Shown here piece by piece: positions 43,775-51,624 of a DNA stretch of 64,000 bases. Under the pieces are notes generated by a model that did no database searches, had not been told where the DNA came from, and saw nothing but the letters and a program-made list of their open reading frames with translations. This stretch comes from Confluentibacter sediminis (GTDB taxonomy: Bacteria > Bacteroidota > Bacteroidia > Flavobacteriales > Flavobacteriaceae). How positions within the stretch are numbered: position 1 is the first letter of the stretch; each line of letters begins with the position of its first letter. The stretch covers positions 164,507 through 228,506 of the forward strand of contig NZ_QKPO01000010.1 of the NCBI RefSeq assembly GCF_003258355.1, given 5' to 3'. The translations under genes and the position numbers were made by a program.

Positions 43775-44449
43775 ATGTCAGAAAAAATTAGAATATTGAT
43801 GATTGATGACCACCCTATGATTATTGAAGGGTATCAAAATACATTGCAATTTACTAAAAAGTCTAATCAAGAATTGTATATAGATATTGCCAATAATTGT
43901 GATGAGGCTATACACTTTATGGACAAATCTCTTGAAAAAGCTTTGCCTTATGATGTATTATTTGTCGACATTAGTTTGCCAGCATCTAAAGACGGCTCCA
44001 TGCAATCAGGGGAAGATTTGGCAGGATATGCCCGCAATATTTTGCCAAAAGCTAAAATTATTATTTTAACGATGTTTAATGAGTCCTTTAGGATTCATAA
44101 CATTATAAAAACTATAGATCCAGAGGGATTTTTAATAAAAAGTGATTTGACATCTAGCGAGTTGGCAAGTGCATTTCAAGCGGTACTTAACAATCCGCCA
44201 TTTTATAGTGGTACAGTAAATAGCCATATTCGAAAATCTATTACTACCGATATTATTATTGATGAAAAAAACAGAAAAATACTTCACTTATTGTCACAAG
44301 GCGTTAAAACTAAAAATTTGGCAGCTCATTTAGATATTTCTTTAAGTGCGGTTGAAAAACGGAAAAAACAGCTTAAAGATTTGTTTTTAGTTGAAGATGG
44401 AGAAGACGAAACACTACTCGAAGAAGCTAGAAAAAGAGGTTTTGTTTAG
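43775..44449 (+). CDS. LuxR/NarL-family response regulator
   Basis: A 224-residue regulator. The receiver domain has acidic pocket Asp11/Asp12 (MIDDHP), phospho-acceptor Asp65 (LFVDISLP), a Thr/Met switch (IIILTMF) and Lys122-type residue in FLIKSD. The C-terminal helix-turn-helix is ILHLLSQGVKTKNLAAHLDISLSAVEKRKKQLKDLF. It is co-transcribed with the TPR kinase. Like PorX-unrelated NarL-type regulators it should bind DNA as a dimer; targets unknown. The neighbouring small RNA and lipoprotein are candidates by proximity. Confidence 0.92.
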   Translation: MSEKIRILMIDDHPMIIEGYQNTLQFTKKSNQELYIDIANNCDEAIHFMDKSLEKALPYDVLFVDISLPASKDGSMQSGEDLAGYARNILPKAKIIILTMFNESFRIHNIIKTIDPEGFLIKSDLTSSELASAFQAVLNNPPFYSGTVNSHIRKSITTDIIIDEKNRKILHLLSQGVKTKNLAAHLDISLSAVEKRKKQLKDLFLVEDGEDETLLEEARKRGFV

Positions 44450-44610
44450 AAAAAGTAATATATTTCCTCTTATAGAATGTTAAAGTTTTTTAAGATGAAA
44501 ATTTTATAATCACTTAAATCCTAGATTATACTTGATAATTCTATTTTAACCGTAATTAGATTGCGGTTTTTCCGCAGCTATTAGAGAAAAGTATTAATTA
44601 TCTTTGTGAG

Positions 44611-44712
44611 GTCAACACTTCAAATTAATTGATCCCTCAATATTTTATGTTGATAATAGCAATTTACATAAGTCCCGTGGAGGTGAGAGACCCATGGGAC
44701 TTCTTCTTTTTT
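44611..44712 (+). ncRNA. Candidate small RNA of about 100 nt with own promoter and terminator
   Basis: A TATCTTTG -7 element (44599-44606) lies five bases before a compact structured stretch with no coding potential. Hairpin 1: TCAACA (44612-44617) pairs with TGTTGA (44648-44653), with an inner ATTGA-TCCC-TCAAT hairpin (44628-44641). Hairpin 2: AAGTCCCGTGG (44670-44680) pairs with CCATGGGACTT (44692-44702, one G-U), followed by TTCTTCTTTTTT, a strong terminator. The size and the closing-stem, internal-loop, apical-hairpin layout resemble 6S-like RNA (a flavobacterial 6S family is known), but I cannot confirm the family. Confidence 0.6.
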
Positions 44713-45214
44713 AAGACGCGAAAATTACTTGTCTATAATCCCATAAAACTGAAATAAATAATCCCAAATAAATAACTGCTATTATAAATTTTATTATCGT
44801 AGAAGCTAAAAACCCAATAAGACTGCCAAAGGCAGCTTTTAAAGCAGTTTTAGAATTACTTTTATTTATTAGCTCACCAATGAATGCCCCAATAAATGGA
44901 CCGATAATAATACCTCCAGGAATGGGGGCGAACAAACCAACAACCAATCCTATTGAAGTACCTATAATACCAGCTTTTGTGCCTCCAAATCGTTTAGTAC
45001 CCATAGATGGAATGATATAGTCTAGAACCGAAATTGCTACAGCAATAATAAACGTAATAACAATTAAAGTTATGTACATTGGTATGGCTTTAGTTAAATA
45101 TAATAGTAGTAGCCCAACCCAACTACTAAATGGACCTGGTAAGATGGGTAAAAAGCTACCAAGAAGACCTAAAATCATACATAAGGCCGCAATAATGATT
45201 AAAATAATATCCAT
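44711..45214 (-). CDS. DUF456 family membrane protein
   Basis: A 167-residue hydrophobic protein with about five helices. The Gly/Pro-rich loops GSFLPILPGPFSSWVGLLLLY and GLVVGLFAPIPGGIIIGPFIGAFIGEL (broken at turns) are characteristic of DUF456. Function unknown. It is divergent from blaI; the three dyads at 45262-45326 lie between the two genes and could affect both. Confidence 0.88.
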   Translation of the reverse strand: MDIILIIIAALCMILGLLGSFLPILPGPFSSWVGLLLLYLTKAIPMYITLIVITFIIAVAISVLDYIIPSMGTKRFGGTKAGIIGTSIGLVVGLFAPIPGGIIIGPFIGAFIGELINKSNSKTALKAAFGSLIGFLASTIIKFIIAVIYLGLFISVLWDYRQVIFAS

Positions 45215-45261
45215 ATCAAATTTTCAATGTAATTACAAAAAACTATTAATATCAATTTTTA

Positions 45262-45326
45262 AACTAAAAATTTAGTTTAAACTAATTTTTTAGTTATATT
45301 TGTTTTATTCAACTAAATAATTAGTT
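45262..45326 (+). promoter_or_regulatory. Three dyad operators AACTAA-N4-TTAGTT around a -7 element, upstream of blaI
   Basis: Perfect copies lie at 45262-45277, 45280-45295 and 45311-45326. TATATTTG (45295-45302) starts at the last base of copy 2 and precedes copy 3, so bound repressor would cover the promoter. Centre spacing is 18 and 31 bases. BlaI/MecI repressors bind dyads of ACTAC or ACA/TGT type next to their own genes, so these are very probably the BlaI sites. The blaI leader would be about 125 nt. Confidence 0.75.
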
Positions 45327-45433
45327 ATAAAAATACATTTAAAAATGATACATTCATTAACGAATATTTAATTGAAATTAATATTAACAATGAATGTTGT
45401 TTTTATTAGAAATAGAACGATAAAAATATACAG

Positions 45434-45793
45434 ATGAAACAGTTAACAAAAGCAGAAGAAGATATTATGCAAATACTTTGGCAACTTAAAAAAGCCCATG
45501 TGAAATTAATAGTTGAAAAATTTCCAGAGCCAAAGCCTGCATATAACACTGTATCAACCATAGTTAGAATTCTAGAAAACAAGGGTTTTGTAGGTTATGA
45601 AAAAGAAGGTAAGGGGCATGTGTATTTCCCTTTAATTCAGCAACAAGATTATAGTAATCAATCTATAAATAAATTGGTTGATAATTATTTTGAAGGGTCT
45701 TTTAAAAGCATGGTGTCTTTTTTTGTGAAGAAAAATGATATCAGTTTAAAAGAGTTAGAATCTGTTTTAAAGGAGATTAATAAAAAAGAATAG
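45434..45793 (+). CDS. blaI: BlaI/MecI/CopY-family transcriptional repressor
   Basis: A 119-residue repressor. The winged helix is LTKAEEDIMQILWQLKKAHVK...KPAYNTVSTIVRILENKGFVGYEKEGKGHVYFP, and the C-terminal dimerisation helices follow (NKLVDNYFEGSFKSMVSFFV). In the family the repressor is cleaved when the membrane peptidase BlaR1 senses a signal. The BlaR1-like gene starts two bases after the stop, and three operator-like dyads lie upstream, so the pair is probably autoregulated. Beta-lactam response is not implied here, since the partner lacks a penicillin-binding sensor. Confidence 0.9.
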   Translation: MKQLTKAEEDIMQILWQLKKAHVKLIVEKFPEPKPAYNTVSTIVRILENKGFVGYEKEGKGHVYFPLIQQQDYSNQSINKLVDNYFEGSFKSMVSFFVKKNDISLKELESVLKEINKKE

Positions 45794-45795
45794 TC

Positions 45796-47859
45796 ATGGT
45801 ACCATACATTATACAAGTTGCTGCATTTCAATTGGTGTTTTTAATGATTTATGATGCATTTTTAAAAAAAGAAACCTTTTTTAATTGGAACAGAATCTAT
45901 TTGCTTTCCACTGCATTACTGTCTGTTTTTATTCCATTTATAAGATTAGAAGTCTTTAAAAATGTCATTCCACAACAATATATTATAAATCTCCCAGAGG
46001 TTATAATTGGTAATGCAAAAGTATCAAACCAAAATCCAATACAATTAGAGACTATAGTCATAAAATCTAAAACATTTTGGACTTGGGAAAACTTATTTTA
46101 TGTGGGTATGATTTTAGCTACCATCTTACTTCTTTTTAAATTAGTGAAAGTGTTAATATTGTTATATAAAAATCCCAAAATGAAGTTAGGTCATTTGCTT
46201 ATTGTAAACCTATTAAATAGTAATTCGGCATTTTCTTTTTTCAATTATATATTTTTAGGAGACGGTTTAAACGACAACGATAAAGAAGCTATTTTAAAAC
46301 ATGAGATGGTTCATGTTAAACAAAAACACACGCTAGATTTATTGTTTTTTGAAGTGATGCGTATTCTCTTTTGGTTTAACCCTTTAGTATATATGTATCA
46401 AAATAGAATCATGACGCTTCATGAGTTTATTGCTGACCAAGAAGTTGTAAAACATCAAGACAAAACACAATATTATCAAAACTTGTTATCCCAAGTTTTT
46501 CAGACTCAAAATATATCATTCATCAATCCATTTTATAAACAATCATTAATCAAAAAACGAATCGTTATGTTACAAAAATCAAAATCAAAACAAATTCATT
46601 TGCTTAAGTATGCTTTGCTCATTCCCATGGTTATTGGGATGTTGGTTTATACATCTAGTGATGCGCAGAATAAACCTAGTGGAGAAAAAATTATAGCCAC
46701 AGAATACTCATTTCAAACATTCTATGATGAAGGGTTAAAAGAAAAAATTTATAAAGAATATTTAGAAAATAAAAATCCTAATGAAGCAAAGAAACTACTA
46801 GAGAAAGATATTAAAGAAGGCATTTTAAGATTATTTGTTGTTGATGTAGATAATTTGACAACTAAAGAGAAAGAAAAATTTAATGACAAGAAGAAATTGC
46901 TAGATACAGGGGACTATTTTACACAATTACATGTTAATAATATCGATGGCAAAAAAAATAGTTGGCTTTTTGGGTCAAATGATGTAAGTAAAACAAATAA
47001 TATTGATGATTCAAAAGCTGTTGTCTTTGGAGACATGGATATGGAAGTCAGTTTTGCTAAGGTGAACCAAGTGCCCGTGTTCCCAAGCTGTGAAGATTTA
47101 GCTTCAAACGAAGATAAAAAGAAGTGTACATCTAATAAAATAACAGAATTTGTAAATAAAAATTTCAATACAAAAGTGGCTGAAGATTTAGGATTGACAG
47201 GAAGGCAGCGTATTACGGTTCTTTTTAAAATTGATACAGAGGGAAATATTAAAGACGTACAGTCAAGAGCACCTCATCCTGCTTTAGAAACAGAAGCCAA
47301 TCGTGTTATAAATACCTTGCCTAAAATGATACCTGGTAAACAAAAAGGGAAAAAAGTTGTTGTGCCATATGCTTTACCAATCGTGTTTATGGTTGCTGAC
47401 AATAATGAAACTGAAACCGTAACTTCTTTCCAAACCAAACAAATTGATTCTGATAAAGATTACTCGGATTCGACAGAAGTTCCTTATGCCGTAGTGGAAA
47501 AAGTACCAGTATTCGGAGGATGTGAAGATTTATTATCCAATGATGAGAAAAAGAAATGTACTTCAGACCGTATTTCTGAACACGTTGGTAAAAATTTCAA
47601 TACAAAAGTGGCTGAAGATTTAGGATTAACAGGAAGGCAGCGTATTACGGTTCTTTTTAAAATTGACACAGAAGGCCATATTGTAGATATTAAGGCAAGA
47701 GCATCCCACCCAGCTTTAGAAGCTGAAACGATTCGTGTTATTAAAACCTTGCCAAAAATGATTCCTGGCGAGCAAAGAGGAAAGAAAGTGATGGTTCCAT
47801 ATGCTTTACCGATTATGTTTGCAGTACAAGACGATGAACCTGAATTAGAAAAGAAGTAA
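45796..47859 (+). CDS. BlaR1-like M56 peptidase with two tandem TonB-type C-terminal domains
   Basis: A 687-residue protein. Three N-terminal helices lie within residues 1-130 and a fourth at about 274-293 (YALLIPMVIGMLVYTSS). Between them is the M56 zinc-metallopeptidase: His169, Glu170 and His173 in KHEMVHVKQKHT, then LHEFIADQEVV. Outside the membrane come two copies of a TonB C-terminal-like domain (about 424-535 and 569-680; VPVFPSCEDL/VPVFGGCEDL ... GLTGRQRITVLFKIDTEG ... LPKMIPG). The repeat period is 144 codons. No penicillin-binding sensor domain is present. It probably cleaves BlaI on sensing an envelope signal through the TonB-like part, an inference. Confidence 0.88.
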   Translation: MVPYIIQVAAFQLVFLMIYDAFLKKETFFNWNRIYLLSTALLSVFIPFIRLEVFKNVIPQQYIINLPEVIIGNAKVSNQNPIQLETIVIKSKTFWTWENLFYVGMILATILLLFKLVKVLILLYKNPKMKLGHLLIVNLLNSNSAFSFFNYIFLGDGLNDNDKEAILKHEMVHVKQKHTLDLLFFEVMRILFWFNPLVYMYQNRIMTLHEFIADQEVVKHQDKTQYYQNLLSQVFQTQNISFINPFYKQSLIKKRIVMLQKSKSKQIHLLKYALLIPMVIGMLVYTSSDAQNKPSGEKIIATEYSFQTFYDEGLKEKIYKEYLENKNPNEAKKLLEKDIKEGILRLFVVDVDNLTTKEKEKFNDKKKLLDTGDYFTQLHVNNIDGKKNSWLFGSNDVSKTNNIDDSKAVVFGDMDMEVSFAKVNQVPVFPSCEDLASNEDKKKCTSNKITEFVNKNFNTKVAEDLGLTGRQRITVLFKIDTEGNIKDVQSRAPHPALETEANRVINTLPKMIPGKQKGKKVVVPYALPIVFMVADNNETETVTSFQTKQIDSDKDYSDSTEVPYAVVEKVPVFGGCEDLLSNDEKKKCTSDRISEHVGKNFNTKVAEDLGLTGRQRITVLFKIDTEGHIVDIKARASHPALEAETIRVIKTLPKMIPGEQRGKKVMVPYALPIMFAVQDDEPELEKK
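47160..47673 (+). repeat. Near-identical 80-base direct repeat inside the BlaR1-like gene
   Basis: Bases 47160-47241 and 47592-47673 are almost identical (about three mismatches, all at third codon positions), separated by 432 bases, exactly 144 codons. The repeat encodes the core of the two TonB-type domains (from NFNTKVAEDLGLTG to KIDTEG). The flanking parts of the domains are much less alike, which suggests recent gene conversion or constraint on this core. Confidence 0.9.
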
Positions 47860-47879
47860 TAGTAATTGATTATAAGTAA

Positions 47880-49031
47880 ATGACAAAATCGATTTTAATT
47901 TTTTTATCAATACTTATGTTTTTTAAAACCGAAGCTCAAACTTCGGTTTTAAACTTAGCAGATAATTTATATGCATCAGGAAACTACTCAAAAGCTATTG
48001 AGCAATATAAACTATATAATATGCCAAAAGAAGTTTACAACAAAATCGCAAAATGTTATGTTGCCATTGGAAATTATGATGAAGCATTAAAAAATTATGA
48101 AGCATATATTGATGCCAACCCTAATGATGTTTTAATAAAATTTGAATATGCCATATTACTTTCGCAAACAAAAAAATATAAAGAAGCTTCGGTTGTTTTT
48201 AAAGATTTGGTAGCTGCAGATACTAAAAATCCAAATTACCATTACCAATTAGGTATTGTCTTAGAAAAATTAAATGATTCTTCAGCTATTGACAGTTATC
48301 GTTCTACTTTCGAATTAGATTCCACACATCAAAAATCCATATATAAGATTGCTAAATATTATCTTCAAAAAGGAAAAAATCAATTGGCAGAAGATTATGC
48401 AGACATTGGTTTAAAGACCTATGAAAATAATTTAGAACTCATAAGCTTAAAAGCTCAAAATTATTATTTGAAACAAAATTATAAATATGCAGCTATTTGG
48501 TTTGAAAAGCTAGTTGAACTAGGTGAATCTTCACATTTTGTTCATGTACAACTCAGTTCTTGTTATTATAAGTTGTATGAATTTGAAAAAGCCATTGAGC
48601 AAAGGAAATTAGCTTTAGAAATTAATCCTGATGACGCCGAATCAATGTTTTTGATAGGCAAGTATTATTATGAAAATAATGATTTTATTAATGCGGAAAA
48701 TTATATGAAGCAAGCTTTAGAATTGCTGGATAATCCTTTGGATGAAGAATATTCTAAATTGGCAGTTGTTTTAAATAGTCAAAAAAAGCATGATGAAGCC
48801 ATAGCCGTTTTAAAAAAAGCTATAAAAGAAAATCCTGAAAATATCAATGCTGAATTTATGTTGGTTTTAACTAAAGATAGGTATTATGCCGACATAGATT
48901 CCAAAATACAGGCTTATGAAGATTTTAAAAAAAGATTTCCTTCAGATGATAGCTATAGTCCATATATTGCCAACAGAATTAGTGAATTAAAAAATGAAAA
49001 ATTTATTAAGGCAGGGGAGGAAAAGGATTAA
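47880..49031 (+). CDS. Secreted TPR protein downstream of the BlaR1-like gene
   Basis: A 383-residue protein with signal peptide ending FFKTEAQ and about nine TPRs across residues 25-340 (NLADNLYASGNYSKAIEQY, KCYVAIGNYDEALKNYEAYI, IGKYYYENNDFINAENYMKQAL, LNSQKKHDEAIAVLKKAI). It is probably periplasmic and starts 20 bases after the peptidase gene, so it is likely part of the bla-like operon. It may be a partner or target of the signalling pair; no enzymatic motif. Confidence 0.84.
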   Translation: MTKSILIFLSILMFFKTEAQTSVLNLADNLYASGNYSKAIEQYKLYNMPKEVYNKIAKCYVAIGNYDEALKNYEAYIDANPNDVLIKFEYAILLSQTKKYKEASVVFKDLVAADTKNPNYHYQLGIVLEKLNDSSAIDSYRSTFELDSTHQKSIYKIAKYYLQKGKNQLAEDYADIGLKTYENNLELISLKAQNYYLKQNYKYAAIWFEKLVELGESSHFVHVQLSSCYYKLYEFEKAIEQRKLALEINPDDAESMFLIGKYYYENNDFINAENYMKQALELLDNPLDEEYSKLAVVLNSQKKHDEAIAVLKKAIKENPENINAEFMLVLTKDRYYADIDSKIQAYEDFKKRFPSDDSYSPYIANRISELKNEKFIKAGEEKD

Positions 49032-49072
49032 AATCTAAAAAAAATCGTACTTTTCGGCATCAGTTTTGATCC

Positions 49073-49549
49073 ATGAAACAAATTTGTATTTTTCTTTTAT
49101 TATTGATGCTCAATTCATGCGAGTATTTTAATGTAAAAAAAGTGTCTTCTGAAACTATTTTGAAGGAAGAATTACAAACATTCAATTGGAAGGATGTAGA
49201 TGAATATCCAACATTTTCTGTGTGTGATTCAACATCTACAAAACAAGAAAAAAAATCATGTTTTGAGCAAACATTAACCAATTTTATTACCAGTTATTTA
49301 CAGAAAGATGCCATTATAGTAACACAAGATATTCATGACACCATTAATTTGAATTTTAAAGTAACCCGTACGGGTACTTTGATTCTTTTGGACACTAAAA
49401 TAGATTCATTAACCAATAATGAAATACCAAAAATAAAGCAACTGCTTACTGAAAGCTTAGATTCTTTGCCAAAAATATTTCCTGCGCTTAAACGAGGACA
49501 ACAGGTAACAACCGAGTTTACATTACCAATTATAATTAATGTAAACTAA
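49073..49549 (+). CDS. Lipoprotein with a divergent TonB-type C-terminal domain
   Basis: A 158-residue lipoprotein with lipobox LNSC (Cys16). Its body aligns by eye with the tandem domains of the BlaR1-like protein: YPTFSVCDSTSTKQEKKSCFEQTLTNFI parallels VPVFxxCEDL...KKKCTSxxIxEFV (split at the cysteines), LNFKVTRTGTLIL parallels ITVLFKIDTEGNI, and LPKIFPALKRGQ parallels LPKMIPGKQKGK. Both cysteines are kept. A free-standing relative of the sensor domain in the same operon could compete for the same ligand; inferred. Confidence 0.78.
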   Translation: MKQICIFLLLLMLNSCEYFNVKKVSSETILKEELQTFNWKDVDEYPTFSVCDSTSTKQEKKSCFEQTLTNFITSYLQKDAIIVTQDIHDTINLNFKVTRTGTLILLDTKIDSLTNNEIPKIKQLLTESLDSLPKIFPALKRGQQVTTEFTLPIIINVN

Positions 49550-49784
49550 AAGGTCTTCACTTTCAAGTATATCCTTGAAAATTTACAATGGCGACATAAA
49601 CTCTAAAAAAGATATTTAAAAAAACTCAACATGGTACCTTTAAAAATATACTTTTGATTAAAAAATGAAGTTTTTTATCCATTATCCACATTATTATATA
49701 AGCACAAAAAAGAATTGTTTAGCTTTGCTAGACTACTTATTGATTGTGTAACCTTAATGCATACAAATTAACCAATATTATGGT

Positions 49785-50420
49785 ATGGCTTCAAATTTGA
49801 AATCTCAAATAGTATTATTTATAATGATGAGTTTAGTTTCATCAATAACTTATTCGCAATCTGAAATCGGTACATGGCAGCTTCAATTAGCACTTGGAAT
49901 TAATAATCCAATTGATGATGGAAAAAACGACGGTTATTATAGTAAATACATTAATTTCCCGTCTTTAAACATAGGGTTACAGCATATATATGCTAAAAAT
50001 TTAGGGGCTAAATTAGATTTAGGATATAATAGATCTGTGAATGGTGAAGATTCGTTCGAATTTAAATTGAATTACACTCGAATTAATGCCCAATTAGCTT
50101 ATGATTTTACAGATATATTTCCTTTTATTCCAGAGAGATTTAGAACGGTCGTCCATGCAGGACCAGGAATAAGTTTTACAAAACCTTTAGGCAATTTTTC
50201 AGAAAATAAATATACATTTTTAAATGTTTTGGCAGGAATGGAATTACATTATGGAATTTCAGAATCATTTTCAGTTTATGCCGATATGTCTTATGCATTA
50301 TCACTTTCAAATAAGGATATTTACAATCCTAATATAGATGGGTTTTCTTTTAATGGTGATTTAATGTATGTCTCAATTGGTGTCTCAGTATCACTTAGCA
50401 ACAACTGTTTTTGTAATTAA
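49785..50420 (+). CDS. Outer-membrane beta-barrel protein
   Basis: A 211-residue protein with signal peptide ending SSITYSQ and a small barrel of about eight amphipathic strands ([92 protein letters not shown]). No enzymatic motif seen. Its stop shares the A of the ruvC ATG (TAATG), so ruvC may be translationally coupled. A TACTTTTG element at 49649-49656 lies 129 bases upstream. Confidence 0.8.
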   Translation: MASNLKSQIVLFIMMSLVSSITYSQSEIGTWQLQLALGINNPIDDGKNDGYYSKYINFPSLNIGLQHIYAKNLGAKLDLGYNRSVNGEDSFEFKLNYTRINAQLAYDFTDIFPFIPERFRTVVHAGPGISFTKPLGNFSENKYTFLNVLAGMELHYGISESFSVYADMSYALSLSNKDIYNPNIDGFSFNGDLMYVSIGVSVSLSNNCFCN

Positions 50421-50971
50421 TGGCTAACGAAAGAATTATATTAGGGATAGACCCTGGCACAACCATCATGGGTTTCGGACTCATAAAAGTCACAGGGAAA
50501 TCCATGCAGTTCATTCAACTTAATGAGTTGGATTTAAAAAAGTATGATGACCATTATTTAAAACTAAAACTTATTTTTGAGCGCACTATAGAACTGATTG
50601 AAACACATCACCCAGACGAAATTGCTATAGAGGCTCCTTTCTTTGGAAAAAATGTACAAAGTATGTTAAAGCTAGGTAGGGCGCAAGGTGTTGCTATGGC
50701 AGCTGGTTTATCCAGGCAAATTCCTATTACAGAATACTCCCCAAAAAAAATTAAAATGGCCATTACAGGTAATGGAAATGCCAGTAAAGAACAAGTCGCA
50801 AAAATGCTTCAAAGTTTATTAGGACTTAGAGCTCTTCCTAAAAACTTGGATGCTACGGATGGTTTAGCGGCTGCTGTTTGCCATTTTTATAATGAAGGCA
50901 AAGTGGAGAGTGGCAAAAGCTATACTGGTTGGGATGCGTTTGTAAAGCAGAATCCTAAAAAAATTGGTTGA
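50420..50971 (+). CDS. ruvC: Crossover junction endodeoxyribonuclease RuvC
   Basis: A 183-residue Holliday-junction resolvase. Acidic catalytic residues: Asp11 in [14 protein letters not shown], Glu in [22 protein letters not shown], and the paired Asp in [14 protein letters not shown]. Length is normal for the family. The start overlaps the stop of the barrel gene by one base. Before insertion of the IS1595 element it was evidently followed closely by hemW, a common flavobacterial arrangement. Confidence 0.95.
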   Translation: MANERIILGIDPGTTIMGFGLIKVTGKSMQFIQLNELDLKKYDDHYLKLKLIFERTIELIETHHPDEIAIEAPFFGKNVQSMLKLGRAQGVAMAAGLSRQIPITEYSPKKIKMAITGNGNASKEQVAKMLQSLLGLRALPKNLDATDGLAAAVCHFYNEGKVESGKSYTGWDAFVKQNPKKIG

Positions 50972-51034
50972 TTTGTTTTTTTGTAGCGTTGTTTGCTCCT
51001 TTAAGAAGTGCTTTTTTGCTCATACTAGTTGAAT

Positions 51035-51042
51035 TTTTTTAA
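51035..51042. repeat. Left 8-bp target-site duplication (TTTTTTAA)
   Basis: TTTTTTAA directly before the left inverted repeat of the IS1595-family element; the identical octamer follows the right end at 52641-52648. Eight bases is the usual duplication for this family. Confidence 0.85.
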
Positions 51043-51111
51043 CGGAATTATAAACTATTTGGGATAACACCCAATTTAACTATCTTAGCGTCAAACTAAT
51101 AACGCCAAGAT

Positions 51112-51612
51112 ATGAAAACTTTAACAACAAAAATTTTAAACAATACAACAAACTCGCTTATAGGAAATATATTAATTATAATAATTCCAACCGTAATTTT
51201 TTATTACGGTATAATCAAAGAGTTTGTTTTTAATACAAAAATAACGAAAATGGAAATAACAGTAGCATTACTTGTTGGCTATTCAATTTTTTCAATATTC
51301 AAAACATGGGATTTGAAAAACAAAATAATAGCATTAAAAGAATTTAGGGATTACGAAACGATTTCAATCATAAACTTTTATAATTCCGAAATAAAAAAAC
51401 TCAACGATAGGCTTTTGGAAACAGAAAAAAAATTAAAGATACCAACCTATTCAGAATTTAACGAAAACGAAAAACGTCTTTTCCATGAAGAAGCTAAATC
51501 AAAAGAAAAAATAATAATTGAATATAATTCAATGTTTGAGACTTGGAAATGCGGAAATTATGGCAAAGAAACGTCATCATCTTTTTATAAAAAACTGAAT
51601 TACGAAGGTTAA
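51112..51612 (+). CDS. IS1595 passenger gene, membrane protein with coiled coil
   Basis: A 166-residue protein lying inside the IS1595 element, 12 bases upstream of the transposase gene. Two N-terminal hydrophobic helices (about 17-36 IGNILIIIIPTVIFYYGII and 48-66 ITVALLVGYSIFSIF) are followed by a charged coiled-coil region (KNKIIALKEFRDYE, YNSEIKKLNDRLLETEKKLK). I do not recognise the family. Some IS1595 subgroups carry passenger genes, but a short membrane protein like this is not one I can name. Confidence 0.75.
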   Translation: MKTLTTKILNNTTNSLIGNILIIIIPTVIFYYGIIKEFVFNTKITKMEITVALLVGYSIFSIFKTWDLKNKIIALKEFRDYETISIINFYNSEIKKLNDRLLETEKKLKIPTYSEFNENEKRLFHEEAKSKEKIIIEYNSMFETWKCGNYGKETSSSFYKKLNYEG

Positions 51613-51624
51613 AAAAAAGAATAA

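Noticed and set aside
45434..47859. Beta-lactam resistance system
   Set aside because: BlaI and the M56 peptidase are present, but the sensor domain is TonB-like and no beta-lactamase or PBP gene is nearby.
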